A stretch of DNA of 64,000 bases from Mediannikoviicoccus sp037890055 (GCA_037890055.1 JBBKBD010000010.1); one strand, 5' to 3'. Shown: positions 52,603-62,262, counted from the first letter of the stretch. Notes: generated by a model from the sequence alone, not told the origin. Made by a program: numbers and translations.

Positions 52603-52664
52603 TTTCGCTTCTTAGTTGTTTGAATAATAAAATTATATAATACTATGGGGTTTAAGCAAATGAA

Positions 52665-52695
52665 AAACCCTCCTACTGTGCAGTAGCAAGGGTTT
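52665..52695 (-). terminator. Terminator of yfcE
   Basis: AAACCC/GGGTTT enclose CTACTG/CAGTAG; the minus-strand tail is TTTTTCATTTG. Confidence 0.85.
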
Positions 52696-52698
52696 CTT

Positions 52699-53241
52699 TT
52701 AATATTCTAATGTATCTATAATTTCTCCTGTTTCAATGTCAATTAGTTTTACATCTTCTTCTGTTATAACTGCAATTGATGCGCTGCCATCTTTTGGTAT
52801 TGTGGTTGACCCTGGGTTAATAACTATTATTCCATCTTCTTCTTTTAACACCTTCACATGGGTGTGTCCGGACACTGAAAATTTTGCGCCCTTTTCCTTG
52901 GCCCTTTTTATCCTATCTTCTTCACTCTCTTCGTATCCATGGATACCATAGATTTTTACGTAATCAAATTTAAAGAGCTGTTCTTTTTTGCTAAGATCTT
53001 TTCCTATAACCATTTCGTCCACGTCTGCGTCACAGTTGCCTCTAATGTAGTAGATGTTGTCCTTTTCTGCAAGTAGTTTTGCAAGTTCTTTTGGATTGTA
53101 ATTTTTTGGCAGGTCATTTCTTGGACCATGATATAGCACGTCTCCACAGTGAACAATGTATTTGCAATCTTCTAATAGTTTTAGTGCTTTTTCCACTTCG
53201 ACTATGTCTCCATGTGTGTCTGATATTATTCCTATTTTCAT
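52699..53241 (-). CDS. yfcE: YfcE-type metallophosphoesterase
   Basis: A 180-residue phosphodiesterase with the five metal motifs: IGIISDTHGD, CGDVLYHG, GNCDAD, GIHGYE and SGHTHVKV, then NPGSTTIPKDG. Such enzymes hydrolyse phosphodiesters in vitro; the natural substrate is uncertain. Its RBS GGGAGG overlaps the promoter region of the divergent gtrA. Confidence 0.92.
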   Translation of the reverse strand: MKIGIISDTHGDIVEVEKALKLLEDCKYIVHCGDVLYHGPRNDLPKNYNPKELAKLLAEKDNIYYIRGNCDADVDEMVIGKDLSKKEQLFKFDYVKIYGIHGYEESEEDRIKRAKEKGAKFSVSGHTHVKVLKEEDGIIVINPGSTTIPKDGSASIAVITEEDVKLIDIETGEIIDTLEY

Positions 53242-53257
53242 TTTTATTACCTCCCTA

Positions 53258-53266
53258 TGCTATAAT
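53258..53266 (+). promoter_or_regulatory. Extended -10 promoter of gtrA
   Basis: TGC-TATAAT with no convincing -35. Transcription would start near 53273, almost at the RBS, giving a very short leader. Confidence 0.6.
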
Positions 53267-53284
53267 ACTTGTGGGGTGAATGTA

Positions 53285-53680
53285 TTGAAAAAAATTGATT
53301 CAACTTTTATAAAATTCGCCATTGTCGGTGTTGTAAACTCCATTGTTGGAATGAGTATAATGTTTATTTCCTACAATGTTCTACATCTTGGATATTGGTT
53401 GTCCTCGTTTTTGAACTTCTCTTTGGCAAGTATACTATCTTTCTTTTTAAATAAGAATATTACTTTTGAGTCAAAGGGCAATACTGGGACAAAGGCAATT
53501 CGCTTTGCATTAAACATTGCCATTTGCTACCTTATTGCATATGGTATGGCAAAGCCCTTTACCATGTGGATTTTAAAGGGTCAACCAGTTAAAATTCAAG
53601 AAAATATCGCAATGCTCATTGGCCTTGGACTCTTTTCTATTTTAAATTATTTTGGTCAAAAGTTAATTGTCTTTAAATAG
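53285..53680 (+). CDS. GtrA-family membrane protein
   Basis: A 131-residue protein with four transmembrane helices (FAIVGVVNSIVGMSIMFI; LSSFLNFSLASILSFFLNK; ALNIAICYLIAYGMA; IAMLIGLGLFSILNYFG). GtrA proteins help move or use undecaprenyl-phosphate-linked sugars. Translation probably starts at TTG 53285, 8 bases after GGGG; a GTG at 53276 lacks an RBS. Its partner glycosyltransferase is convergent and overlaps by 18 bases. Confidence 0.88.
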   Translation: MKKIDSTFIKFAIVGVVNSIVGMSIMFISYNVLHLGYWLSSFLNFSLASILSFFLNKNITFESKGNTGTKAIRFALNIAICYLIAYGMAKPFTMWILKGQPVKIQENIAMLIGLGLFSILNYFGQKLIVFK

Positions 53681-54598
53681 GTCTTCTGATTTTTCTTTTA
53701 TGATATAGGAAGGCCTATTTTTTACTTCTTCATATATTCTTCCAATGTATGAACCGATTATTCCTAAAAAGACTAAGTTTACTCCACCGATTATTAAAAG
53801 TAAACACACTATTGTTGCAAAGCCTGGAACGTCTTTACCCAGTGCCAAGGTCTTTATGGCAATGTATAGCGCATAAAAAAATCCAATGGCTGAAAGGATT
53901 GTCCCTAAAAAAATCGCCAGGTCCAGTGGGGCTGTGGAGAAGGAAATAATTCCATCAAGGCCATATCTGAAGGAGTCCATAAACTTCCACTTGGTCTTTC
54001 CCCTAAGTCTTTTGTAGTCTTTTATTTCTATATATTTTGTGTTGTATCCCACCCAGTTGAAAATGCCCTTTGAAAAGCGCCTCTTTTCGTTAAGGCTAAG
54101 GATGGACTCAACAACTTGTCTTTTCATTATTCTAAAGTCTTGAACGCCAGGGGTAAGTTTTACGCCTTTCCCCGTTCTATTCATTATCTTATAAAACTTT
54201 TTTGCACCAAAGTTGTAAAATTTACTGGTGGAATTTCTGTTCATTCTGATTGTGGCAACCACATCTGTGTTGTCGTCAATTTCCGAAAGCATCTGTGGTA
54301 TTAATTCGGGAGGGTGTTGTAAGTCTGCATCCATAACACATACTAAGTCTCCCTTTGAAAACTTTAGTCCCGCCAACATTGCGGATTCTTTTCCAAAGTT
54401 TCTTGAGAATGAAATAAATTTTACTTTGCTGTCATTTGCAAAGTTCTTTATTATATTTAAACTATTGTCGCTACTTCCATCATCAATGTAGATGATTTCA
54501 TAACTCATATCCATACTGTGTAAAACTCTCGTAAGTCTTTCGTTAAAAAGGTTTAGTGAGTCTTCTTCGTTATATACGGGAACTACAAAACTTATCAT
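53663..54598 (-). CDS. GtrB-like polyprenyl-phosphate glycosyltransferase (family 2)
   Basis: A 311-residue protein: GT2 domain with SFVVPVYNEEDSL, YIDDGSSDNSL, VCVMDADLQHPPELI and RRFSKGIFNWVGY (about 1-215), then two transmembrane helices (about 230-290). This is the layout of GtrB/DPM1-type enzymes that load a sugar on undecaprenyl phosphate. The ATG at 54598 follows GGAGG by 5 bases. Confidence 0.92.
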   Translation of the reverse strand: MISFVVPVYNEEDSLNLFNERLTRVLHSMDMSYEIIYIDDGSSDNSLNIIKNFANDSKVKFISFSRNFGKESAMLAGLKFSKGDLVCVMDADLQHPPELIPQMLSEIDDNTDVVATIRMNRNSTSKFYNFGAKKFYKIMNRTGKGVKLTPGVQDFRIMKRQVVESILSLNEKRRFSKGIFNWVGYNTKYIEIKDYKRLRGKTKWKFMDSFRYGLDGIISFSTAPLDLAIFLGTILSAIGFFYALYIAIKTLALGKDVPGFATIVCLLLIIGGVNLVFLGIIGSYIGRIYEEVKNRPSYIIKEKSEDLFKDN

Positions 54599-54643
54599 AC
54601 AAACCTCCATATGAATTTATTATAGTTTAAAAGGGCGAAATAG

Positions 54644-54670
54644 TAAAAGGCCTTCTCAATGAGAAAGCCT
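54644..54670 (-). terminator. Terminator of uvrB-uvrA
   Basis: AGG(C)..TTCTC and GAGAA..GCCT pair with one mismatch around AAT; the minus-strand tail is TTTTAC. The T-run is short. Confidence 0.65.
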
Positions 54671-57485
54671 ATTTTGCTAAAATATCTTTTAAAAATTGTC
54701 CTGTGTAAGATTTTTTCACCTTTGCAACTTCTTCTGGAGTTCCCTTTGCAATTAGAGTTCCTCCTCCACTACCACCTTCTGGACCAAGGTCCAAAATATA
54801 GTCTGCAGTCTTTATAACGTCAAGATTGTGTTCGATTACAATAACTGTGTTACCTTGATCAACTAACATATCTAAAACTTTTATAAGCTTGTGGATATCT
54901 GCAGTGTGTAGTCCTGTTGTTGGTTCGTCTAGAATATAGATGGTCTTTCCCGTGGACCTCTTGGAAAGTTCCGTTGCAAGTTTAACCCTTTGGGCCTCTC
55001 CCCCAGAAAGTTCCGTGGATGGCTGTCCAATCTTTATATATCCCAGTCCCACATCATTTAGGGTTTGCAGTTTATTTGCAATGCTTGGAATGTTTTTAAA
55101 GAATTCAACGCCTTCTTCAACGGTCATATCAAGCACGTCATAAATATTTTTGCCCTTGTACTTCACCTGCAAGGTCTCTCTATTATATCTCTTGCCATGG
55201 CAAACTTCACATGGCACATAGATGTCTGGTAAAAAGTGCATTTCCACCTTTACTGTACCGTCGCCTTTACAAGCTTCACATCTTCCACCTTTAACATTGA
55301 AGGAAAATCTTCCCTTTTTATATCCTCTCATTTTGGCTTCGTTTGTAGATGCAAATAAATCTCTAATGCTGTCGAAGACCTTTGTATAGGTTGCAGGGTT
55401 GGACCTTGGAGTTCGTCCAATTGGAGACTGGTCAATTTGAATAACTTTGTCCAGTTGTTCAATGCCCTCTATGTCTTTAAACTTCCCGGGCTTTGTCTTT
55501 GCCCTGTTTAGTTCCTTGGCTAAAACTTTATAAAGTATTTCATTTACTAAGGAGCTTTTGCCCGAGCCTGAAACTCCTGTAACACAAGTTAGTACGCCCA
55601 GCGGAAAATCGACGTCAATATTTTTTAAATTATTTTCCTTGGCGCCCTTTACTTTTACAAAGCCTTTAGGCTCTCTTCTTGTTGATGGTATTTTAATTTT
55701 CTTCTTGCCTGAAAGATATTGTCCTGTTATTGAATCTTCGACTTTTATAATGTCGTCTATTGTACCTTCCGCCACCACATGTCCACCGTGAATCCCCGCA
55801 CCGGGACCAATGTCCACAATATAGTCCGCCATTCTCATGGTGTCTTCGTCATGTTCCACTATAATAAGTGTGTTACCAATATCAGTTAACGACCTTAGGG
55901 CTTCTAATAATTTGTTGTTGTCCCTTTGATGTAGTCCAATGCTTGGCTCGTCAAGTACATAAACAACTCCCACAAGGGCTGAGCCAATTTGGGTTGCAAG
56001 TCTAATTCTCTGTGACTCTCCTCCAGACAAAGTGCCGGAAGCTCTGGACATGGTCAAGTACCCAAGGCCAACGTCGTCTAGGAATTTTAATCTGTTTTTG
56101 ATTTCCTTTACAATATCATGGGCAATAACTTCCTTTGCTCCGGTCAGTTTCAAATTGCTAAACCATTCATAGGACTCAGTTATTGGCATATCTGTAATAT
56201 CAATAATGTTTTTGTCTTCTATTTTAATAGAAAGATATTTGTCCTTTAGCCTCTTACCCTTACATTTTGAACACTCTATCTCCGTCATGTATTCGCCGAT
56301 TCTATCCTTCATGTTGTCTGAGGCACTTCTATATCTTCTATCAAGATTATTAATTACACCTTCAAACCTTCCACGATATCTTTTAAATCCTGAGAAGTGG
56401 CTCTCAAAAGAAATTGTAATTTCGTCCTTTGTTCCATATAGAATTTCGTCAATCATCTTCTTTGGAGCTTCCTTAAAAGGCTTGTCTATTGGAAATTTGT
56501 TTTTGTCGAGAACTGCCTTTATCATTTCATAGTAATAGGTTCCAGGCTTTGAAGTGGCAAATGGATCCACTGCTCCTTGTTCAAATGAAAGGTTGTAGTT
56601 TGGTATAACTAGGTCCGGGTCTATTTTTAGATGATGCCCAATTCCGTTACACTCTTCACACATTCCATAGGGATTGTTAAATGAAAATGATCTTGGTTCT
56701 ATCTCTTCATAGGACACATGGCCTTCAGGACAAGTAAGCTTCGAACTTAGTAGTAGCTCTTCTCCGTCGATTATGGAAATCTTTATAACTCCATCGGAAA
56801 GTCTAAGTCCCTGTTCGATTGAGTCTGTAAGTCTTGACTCAATTCCTTCTTTTACTATAATCCTATCTATTACTATATCTATATCGTGCTTTTTAGTCTT
56901 GCTTAACTTTATGTCTTCAGAAAGCTCAAACATCTCGCCATCTATAACGGCTCTGATGTAACCTTCCTTTCTCATGTTTTCAAGGAGCTTTTTATGCTCT
57001 CCCTTCTTTCCAGACACAATCGGCGCAAGAACTTGTAGCTTTGTCCTCTCTTCGTAGGACATAACCTTATCCACCATTTGGTCTACAGTTTGGCTGGTTA
57101 TCTCCTTTCCACATACTGGACAGTATGGAGTGCCCACCTTTGAATATAGCAGTCTCAAATAGTCATATATTTCCGTTACCGTTCCCACTGTGGAACGTGG
57201 ATTTTTACTTGTGGTCTTTTGGTCAATAGAAATAGAAGGAGAAAGTCCTTCTATATATTCTACATTCGGTTTTTCCATTTGACCCAAAAACTGTCTTGCA
57301 TAGCTGGACAGTGACTCTACATATCTTCTCTGTCCCTCTGCATATATGGTGTCAAAAGCTAAGGATGACTTCCCCGACCCAGAAAGGCCAGTAATAACCA
57401 CCATCTTGTCTCTAGGTATGGTTAGGTCGATATTTTTTAAATTATTCTCCTTAGCACCTTTTATTACAATTTTATTTAAACTCAA
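54669..57485 (-). CDS. uvrA: Excinuclease ABC subunit A
   Basis: A 938-residue damage-recognition ATPase of nucleotide excision repair. Two ABC modules are seen: GLSGSGKSSLAFDTIY (about 33) and GVSGSGKSSLVNEILY (about 638), with signatures TLSGGESQRIRLATQ and ELSGGEAQRVKLATE. Zinc modules lie at CPVCGKEI and CEACKGDGTVKVEMHFLPDIYVPCEVC. It follows uvrB by 8 bases in an SOS-controlled operon. Confidence 0.97.
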   Translation of the reverse strand: MSLNKIVIKGAKENNLKNIDLTIPRDKMVVITGLSGSGKSSLAFDTIYAEGQRRYVESLSSYARQFLGQMEKPNVEYIEGLSPSISIDQKTTSKNPRSTVGTVTEIYDYLRLLYSKVGTPYCPVCGKEITSQTVDQMVDKVMSYEERTKLQVLAPIVSGKKGEHKKLLENMRKEGYIRAVIDGEMFELSEDIKLSKTKKHDIDIVIDRIIVKEGIESRLTDSIEQGLRLSDGVIKISIIDGEELLLSSKLTCPEGHVSYEEIEPRSFSFNNPYGMCEECNGIGHHLKIDPDLVIPNYNLSFEQGAVDPFATSKPGTYYYEMIKAVLDKNKFPIDKPFKEAPKKMIDEILYGTKDEITISFESHFSGFKRYRGRFEGVINNLDRRYRSASDNMKDRIGEYMTEIECSKCKGKRLKDKYLSIKIEDKNIIDITDMPITESYEWFSNLKLTGAKEVIAHDIVKEIKNRLKFLDDVGLGYLTMSRASGTLSGGESQRIRLATQIGSALVGVVYVLDEPSIGLHQRDNNKLLEALRSLTDIGNTLIIVEHDEDTMRMADYIVDIGPGAGIHGGHVVAEGTIDDIIKVEDSITGQYLSGKKKIKIPSTRREPKGFVKVKGAKENNLKNIDVDFPLGVLTCVTGVSGSGKSSLVNEILYKVLAKELNRAKTKPGKFKDIEGIEQLDKVIQIDQSPIGRTPRSNPATYTKVFDSIRDLFASTNEAKMRGYKKGRFSFNVKGGRCEACKGDGTVKVEMHFLPDIYVPCEVCHGKRYNRETLQVKYKGKNIYDVLDMTVEEGVEFFKNIPSIANKLQTLNDVGLGYIKIGQPSTELSGGEAQRVKLATELSKRSTGKTIYILDEPTTGLHTADIHKLIKVLDMLVDQGNTVIVIEHNLDVIKTADYILDLGPEGGSGGGTLIAKGTPEEVAKVKKSYTGQFLKDILAK

Positions 57486-57493
57486 TTAATCAC

Positions 57494-59461
57494 CTAATAT
57501 TCTCTCTTTAACTTCTTTAGTTGGTCACGGAGCACAGCGGCCCTTTCGAAGTCTAACACTTCTGCGGCTCTGTACATCTCTTCTTCAAGGTTGATGATAA
57601 TCTTTTGAATGTCATCAGCTGTAATCTCTTCTTTATCTATCTTATAGTAATCATTATCTTCTGCTACTTTTGTAGCTGCAATAAGTTCTCTTATATCCTT
57701 CTTAATTGTAGTAGGGGTGATGTTATGTTCCTTATTATACTTATCTTGAATTTCCCTTCTACGCTTTGTTTCTGTAATGGCTCTGTCCATGGAGTTGGTC
57801 ATATTATCAGCATACATTATAACTCTACCGTCGGAGTTTCTTGCGGCACGGCCAATGGTCTGTACCAGTGATGTCTCTGATCTTAAGAATCCTTCCTTAT
57901 CTGCATCAAGTATGGCAATAAGTGACACTTCTGGCAAGTCTAAGCCCTCTCTAAGAAGGTTTATACCAACCAGTACATCATACTCTCCAAGTCTTAAGTC
58001 TCTAATTTTTTCCATTCTCTCCAATGTGTCTATGTCAGAGTGTAGATAGGTAACTTTTATATCTAGCTCTTCAAGATACTTGGTTAAGTCCTCCGCCATT
58101 TTCTTTGTCAATGTGGTTATAAGAACTCTTTCATTCTTTTCAACATTTTTATATATCTCCGTTACAAGGTCATCAATTTGACCCTTTGTCGGTCTAACTT
58201 CAATAACTGGGTCAAGAAGTCCCGTTGGTCTTATAATTTGTTCAACTTCCTGCTCTTCATGTTCTTTTTCGTATGGCCCTGGAGTTGCAGACACAAATAG
58301 TATTTGATTCATCATTGACTCAAATTCGTTAAACTTAAGTGGTCTGTTATCCAGTGCTGAAGGAAGTCTAAATCCATAATCCACAAGGTTTGTCTTTCTC
58401 GATTTGTCTCCTTCATACATACCCCTAACCTGTGGCAGAGTAACATGGGACTCGTCCACTATGGTAAGGAAGTCCTTTGGGAAGTAGTCGATTAGAGTAT
58501 AAGGTCTTGACCCAGGAGCCCTACCACTTAAATGCCTTGAGTAGTTTTCAATTCCCGTTGTAAATCCCATTTCTGAAAGCATTTCAAGGTCATATCTCGT
58601 CCTTTGTTCAATCCTTTGGGCTTCCAACAGCTTCCCCCTGTCCTCGAAATATTTTATTCTCTCTTCAAGCTCTTCTTCAATTGTAACAAGGGCCCTCTTT
58701 ACCTTTTCCTGTGAAGTGGCAAAGTGGGAGGCTGGGTAGATTGCAACGTGATTTCTCTCTGCAATTACCTCTCCAGTTAGTGCATCAATCTCTGTGATTC
58801 TATCAATCTCGTCTCCAAAGAACTCAACTCTAATGGAGTGCTTCTCTTCATATGCTGGAAATATATCTAGACTGTCTCCTCTAACTCTAAAGGTACCCCT
58901 TTCGAAGCTAATATCATTTCTAACATATTGAATGTTGATTAACTTCTTCATTATGTCGTCTCTGTCTTTAATCATTCCTGGTCTAAGGGAGATAACTAAA
59001 TTTTCATAGTCAATTGGGTCTCCTAAGCCATAGATACACGAAACAGAAGCAACTATTATAACATCTCGTCTTTCAAATAGTGACATAGTCGCAGAGTGAC
59101 GAAGTTTATCAATCTCATCATTTATAGAACTGTCTTTCTCAATATATGTGTCAGACTGAACAACATAGGCTTCTGGTTGATAGTAGTCATAATAGGACAC
59201 AAAAAATTCAACCGCATTTTCTGGAAAGAATTCTCTAAACTCTCCTGCCAGTTGATATGCCAAGGTCTTATTATGTGCTATGACAAGTGTAGGCTTTTGA
59301 ACTTTCTCTATGATGTTTGCCATGGTAAAGGTCTTTCCCGAACCGGTAACACCTTTTAAAGTCTGAGCCTTCATATTATTTTCTATTCCATCAACAATCT
59401 TTGCAATAGCTTCTGGTTGATCGCCTGTAGGTTTAAATTTTGAATGTATTTTGAATTCCAT
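57494..59461 (-). CDS. uvrB: Excinuclease ABC subunit B
   Basis: A 655-residue helicase-like protein that loads at lesions and recruits UvrC. Walker A GVTGSGKTFT is at about 39-48; the beta-hairpin SYYDYYQPEAYV at about 90-101; DESH, INLLREGLDLPEVSL and QTIGRAARNSDG are helicase motifs; and a UvrC-binding UVR motif (about 618-652, EEEMYRAAEVLDFERAAVLRDQ) closes the protein. Confidence 0.97.
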   Translation of the reverse strand: MEFKIHSKFKPTGDQPEAIAKIVDGIENNMKAQTLKGVTGSGKTFTMANIIEKVQKPTLVIAHNKTLAYQLAGEFREFFPENAVEFFVSYYDYYQPEAYVVQSDTYIEKDSSINDEIDKLRHSATMSLFERRDVIIVASVSCIYGLGDPIDYENLVISLRPGMIKDRDDIMKKLINIQYVRNDISFERGTFRVRGDSLDIFPAYEEKHSIRVEFFGDEIDRITEIDALTGEVIAERNHVAIYPASHFATSQEKVKRALVTIEEELEERIKYFEDRGKLLEAQRIEQRTRYDLEMLSEMGFTTGIENYSRHLSGRAPGSRPYTLIDYFPKDFLTIVDESHVTLPQVRGMYEGDKSRKTNLVDYGFRLPSALDNRPLKFNEFESMMNQILFVSATPGPYEKEHEEQEVEQIIRPTGLLDPVIEVRPTKGQIDDLVTEIYKNVEKNERVLITTLTKKMAEDLTKYLEELDIKVTYLHSDIDTLERMEKIRDLRLGEYDVLVGINLLREGLDLPEVSLIAILDADKEGFLRSETSLVQTIGRAARNSDGRVIMYADNMTNSMDRAITETKRRREIQDKYNKEHNITPTTIKKDIRELIAATKVAEDNDYYKIDKEEITADDIQKIIINLEEEMYRAAEVLDFERAAVLRDQLKKLKREY

Positions 59462-59475
59462 AACTCACCTCTTAT

Positions 59476-59488
59476 GAACATTCGTTCG
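59476..59488. promoter_or_regulatory. LexA (SOS) box before uvrB
   Basis: GAACATTCGTTCG matches the Gram-positive LexA/DinR core GAAC-N4-GTTC exactly. It lies just downstream of the uvrB -10. Confidence 0.88.
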
Positions 59489-59493
59489 ATACT

Positions 59494-59522
59494 ATTATAT
59501 CACTGATTCATATGCTTGTAAA
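59494..59522 (-). promoter_or_regulatory. Promoter of uvrB-uvrA
   Basis: Minus strand: -35 TTTACA (59517-59522), 17-base spacer, -10 TATAAT (59494-59499). Confidence 0.85.
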
Positions 59523-59525
59523 AAC

Positions 59526-59567
59526 AGAAAAATACCTCCTTTATCTTCCTCGATAAAGAAGGTATAT
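59526..59567 (-). terminator. Terminator of the DUF1002 gene
   Basis: ATACCT..CTTTATC and GATAAAG..AGGTAT form a long stem with one mismatch (59532-59565); the minus-strand tail is TTTTTCTGTTTTT. Confidence 0.88.
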
Positions 59568-59569
59568 GA

Positions 59570-60529
59570 TTATTGTCTAAATAGTTCTACAATTTTATTG
59601 AACACATCTCTTAAGAATGCAGAAATTTGATCTAGTAGACCACTTTTTTCTGCTTCGTTGTATGCGTCCTTTGCCCCGTCAAGGATGGCTCCTCCCCATT
59701 TCTTTAATTGCTTTGCAACTTCTTCAGAAGTTATTGCATCGGTGTTTGCATATTTTTCAAAATAAGAAATAAGTTTGTCCATTTGGTCTTGGGTTACAAC
59801 TTTGTCTAGGTCGTATTTAACCAGCGACTCTTCCACAACTCTTCTAATGTCTTCAAGAGTTGGTTGTTTGTCTTGATTATTTTTTATGTCCCCAAGGCTT
59901 GACTTGATGTCTGTAATTGCTTCGTCTAGCTTATCTGCATCAAATCCTTCCTTAGCCTTGTTCTCTTGGCTAATTTTATTAACAGTGTCAAGCTCATCTT
60001 GGGCAACTTCCATTCTCTCCTTGTCCAAGGTTTCGCCATTGGCTTCAAATGCCTTGTACACTCCAGTAAGTGCAGACTCACCTGTTACTGGTCTTATTGC
60101 TCCAACAAGTATTGTGGCATCTTTAACCCCTGCAGTAAGTGCAGCGTTTCTATATTGCTCCGCTGTGATTTGAGTAATGTTTTCAGGAGTCTTTATTTCA
60201 ACTTCCACTCCCTTTCCCTCATTTTCCTTTGTTACAAGTACAGATGAAATCATATTTGCCGGATTTGAAAGATCTCCACCAATATACTTAACCAAATCCT
60301 TGTAAGTTACTTTTATGGAATTAATATTTTCTTTATTCTTAATTCCAAGTAACTTCATTGTACTGTCCTTTTGATTTTCGTTTAGGGTTTCCCCATATGC
60401 AAATGTGGGCTTGCCCCATCTTTCATTTATAACTTCTGTGTCAATTCCAGCAGCCTTTGCCATTGACGCATTAAATAATATGCTAAAGGCAAAAACGCCT
60501 GCTAAAGTCTTTTTGATTTTTGTATTCAT
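59570..60529 (-). CDS. Secreted DUF1002 protein
   Basis: A 319-residue exported protein. A signal peptide (about 1-26, ending MAKAAG) leads to the DUF1002 domain (TLNENQKDSTMKLLG ... ITAEQYRNAALTAGVKDATILVGA, with PVTGESALTGVYKAFE). A coiled, charged C-terminal region (about 170-319) ends in an amphipathic helix. The function is unknown. The second ATG (60529) is used; GGAGG lies 5 bases before it. An extended -10, TGG-TATAAT (60547-60552), precedes it. Confidence 0.85.
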   Translation of the reverse strand: MNTKIKKTLAGVFAFSILFNASMAKAAGIDTEVINERWGKPTFAYGETLNENQKDSTMKLLGIKNKENINSIKVTYKDLVKYIGGDLSNPANMISSVLVTKENEGKGVEVEIKTPENITQITAEQYRNAALTAGVKDATILVGAIRPVTGESALTGVYKAFEANGETLDKERMEVAQDELDTVNKISQENKAKEGFDADKLDEAITDIKSSLGDIKNNQDKQPTLEDIRRVVEESLVKYDLDKVVTQDQMDKLISYFEKYANTDAITSEEVAKQLKKWGGAILDGAKDAYNEAEKSGLLDQISAFLRDVFNKIVELFRQ

Positions 60530-60592
60530 CATTACCTCCTGAAGCTATTATACCATGAACAGGTCTAATGAAAATCAACAAAATTTCAACAT

Positions 60593-60937
60593 TTATTTAT
60601 GTCTTGCTGCATAAAAGGATAATGTTTTGTCATGATATAAAATCATTCCCTCGTCTACCATGGAACTTAAAAGATTTATGTCATTTACGTCTTCCCCTAT
60701 GCCAAGCATATTACTATAGTAGCCTCCAATTGATGGAAGTCTCTTATTATTCAAGAGCCTATTAAACTCTTCTAAGTCTGAAGGTTTTTTGTCAGCTTTC
60801 CCTTCAGCTACAATGACAATTTTGTCATCTTCATTTTTTATTCTTACGGTAATATCTTTTACTCCATTGCTATACATATAGGTTAAAAGAGATACCGTTA
60901 TTTTATTTGAAATAATAGCACTATCGTCCAGTATCAT
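60593..60937 (-). CDS. Small protein of unknown function
   Basis: A 114-residue soluble protein with short strands and helices (ITVRIKNEDDKIVIVAEGKADKKPSDLEEF). No family recognised. The ATG at 60937 follows GGAGG by 4 bases and overlaps the end of the DUF1576 gene by 17 bases, so the two are probably translated together. Confidence 0.75.
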   Translation of the reverse strand: MILDDSAIISNKITVSLLTYMYSNGVKDITVRIKNEDDKIVIVAEGKADKKPSDLEEFNRLLNNKRLPSIGGYYSNMLGIGEDVNDINLLSSMVDEGMILYHDKTLSFYAARHK

Positions 60938-62201
60938 ATTTCCTCCTTTTATATGCCAATATAATTGAATCGTAAAGTGGAACAAGTGTCGCTGCTACAA
61001 AGCCACCTGCAAATCCATTGTTATATAAGTTTAATCCACCATGTAGGTAGGCTAGGTTTGAAACCACTGCAACATGCACAAAGCCTGCAACGGCCCCTGC
61101 TATAAAACCATATTTACCACAAATTGGTGCAAGATTTGTTCCAAATAACATAATCATAAGTGATGAGGCAGAGTTTTCATCATAAATATTTAATAAAACA
61201 GCCAGTCTTGCTCCTATGAGGATAGGAATTGTATTTCTAGGATGTTTACCGAAGGAAGAAAATCCTACAACGGTCAATATCCCTCCAACAACTGGACCAG
61301 ATAACTCACCACCAATTAGAAGTATATAGGTTGTAAAAATTATTCCCATAACTCCCATATTGAAAAGTGTTATTCCATATCCATAAAGATCAAAGAAATC
61401 TGCAACAAGCTGCCCAGTATTCTTTAGTAGTTCTTTATATTCTCTTATTATATTTCCGCTTTTAACAATCCCTATGCAAATCATAATAATAAAAATAATG
61501 TAAAGTATTATGGATAGTTCTAGGTCGTATCCACTGGAGATATAACTTACGGTTTCGATGTTCACATTAAACATCTTAAAGGTTGCCGTTATAAACATTC
61601 CAATGATGCCCGCAGTAAAGCCCACGTTGTATAAACTAAAACCTCTGTGAAAGTTTAAGAAAGATTGGGCAAGTGGTGGTATGATATAACCAACAAAAAT
61701 CCCTGCAAGGTATCCTATGAGTATTCCCTTAAATAAATCTAGGTTCATTCCAAAGGCAATTTCACTTACCAGTGGTCCCAAGCATGATCCAAAAAGCGCC
61801 GGCAAAATATAGTTTTTAAATGGCAACTTAATTGACTTTGCGTAGAGATATACTCCAATTGTAATTGGGATGGAGTTTAATATATTCTTTCCGAAAAAAG
61901 AAAATCCAGACACAATAAATATACCTGCAATTAGTGGACCATTTATCATGGCGCCAACTCTCCTTGCAAGAAATATGGAAAGTAAAGTCATCATCCCACT
62001 ATTAAATAGTGCCGCACCTAAATTTCCTATTTCAATATAATCAGTAGTCAAATTGCTTGGAGAAAAAAAGATTGTATTCATTCCGTCAAATATTTCTTTT
62101 GGACTATTTACAAAGAAAGAACTCAGTAGTAAAAGAAGTCCAAAGGCGTATAGAATTAAATATTCTTTTGTATTGCTGTCCATTTTAGAAATTTTTTGCA
62201 T
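60921..62201 (-). CDS. DUF1576 polytopic membrane protein with internal duplication
   Basis: A 426-residue protein with ten or more transmembrane helices. Two halves repeat the same order: LFNSGMMTLLS...INGPLIAGIFIVSGFSFFGKN..NSIPITIGVYL (about 65-119) and LFNMGVMGIIF...LSGPVVGGILTVVGFSSFGKH..NTIPILIGARL (about 279-333), each followed by HRGFSLYNVGFTAG or HGGLNLYNNGFAGG. Such two-repeat folds are typical of transporters. The substrate is unknown. Confidence 0.85.
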   Translation of the reverse strand: MQKISKMDSNTKEYLILYAFGLLLLLSSFFVNSPKEIFDGMNTIFFSPSNLTTDYIEIGNLGAALFNSGMMTLLSIFLARRVGAMINGPLIAGIFIVSGFSFFGKNILNSIPITIGVYLYAKSIKLPFKNYILPALFGSCLGPLVSEIAFGMNLDLFKGILIGYLAGIFVGYIIPPLAQSFLNFHRGFSLYNVGFTAGIIGMFITATFKMFNVNIETVSYISSGYDLELSIILYIIFIIMICIGIVKSGNIIREYKELLKNTGQLVADFFDLYGYGITLFNMGVMGIIFTTYILLIGGELSGPVVGGILTVVGFSSFGKHPRNTIPILIGARLAVLLNIYDENSASSLMIMLFGTNLAPICGKYGFIAGAVAGFVHVAVVSNLAYLHGGLNLYNNGFAGGFVAATLVPLYDSIILAYKRRKYDTGR

Positions 62202-62262
62202 ACTTCACCTCAATTATATTATCTCTTAAATTTTAACATATAATAGAATAGTATTGAAAATT

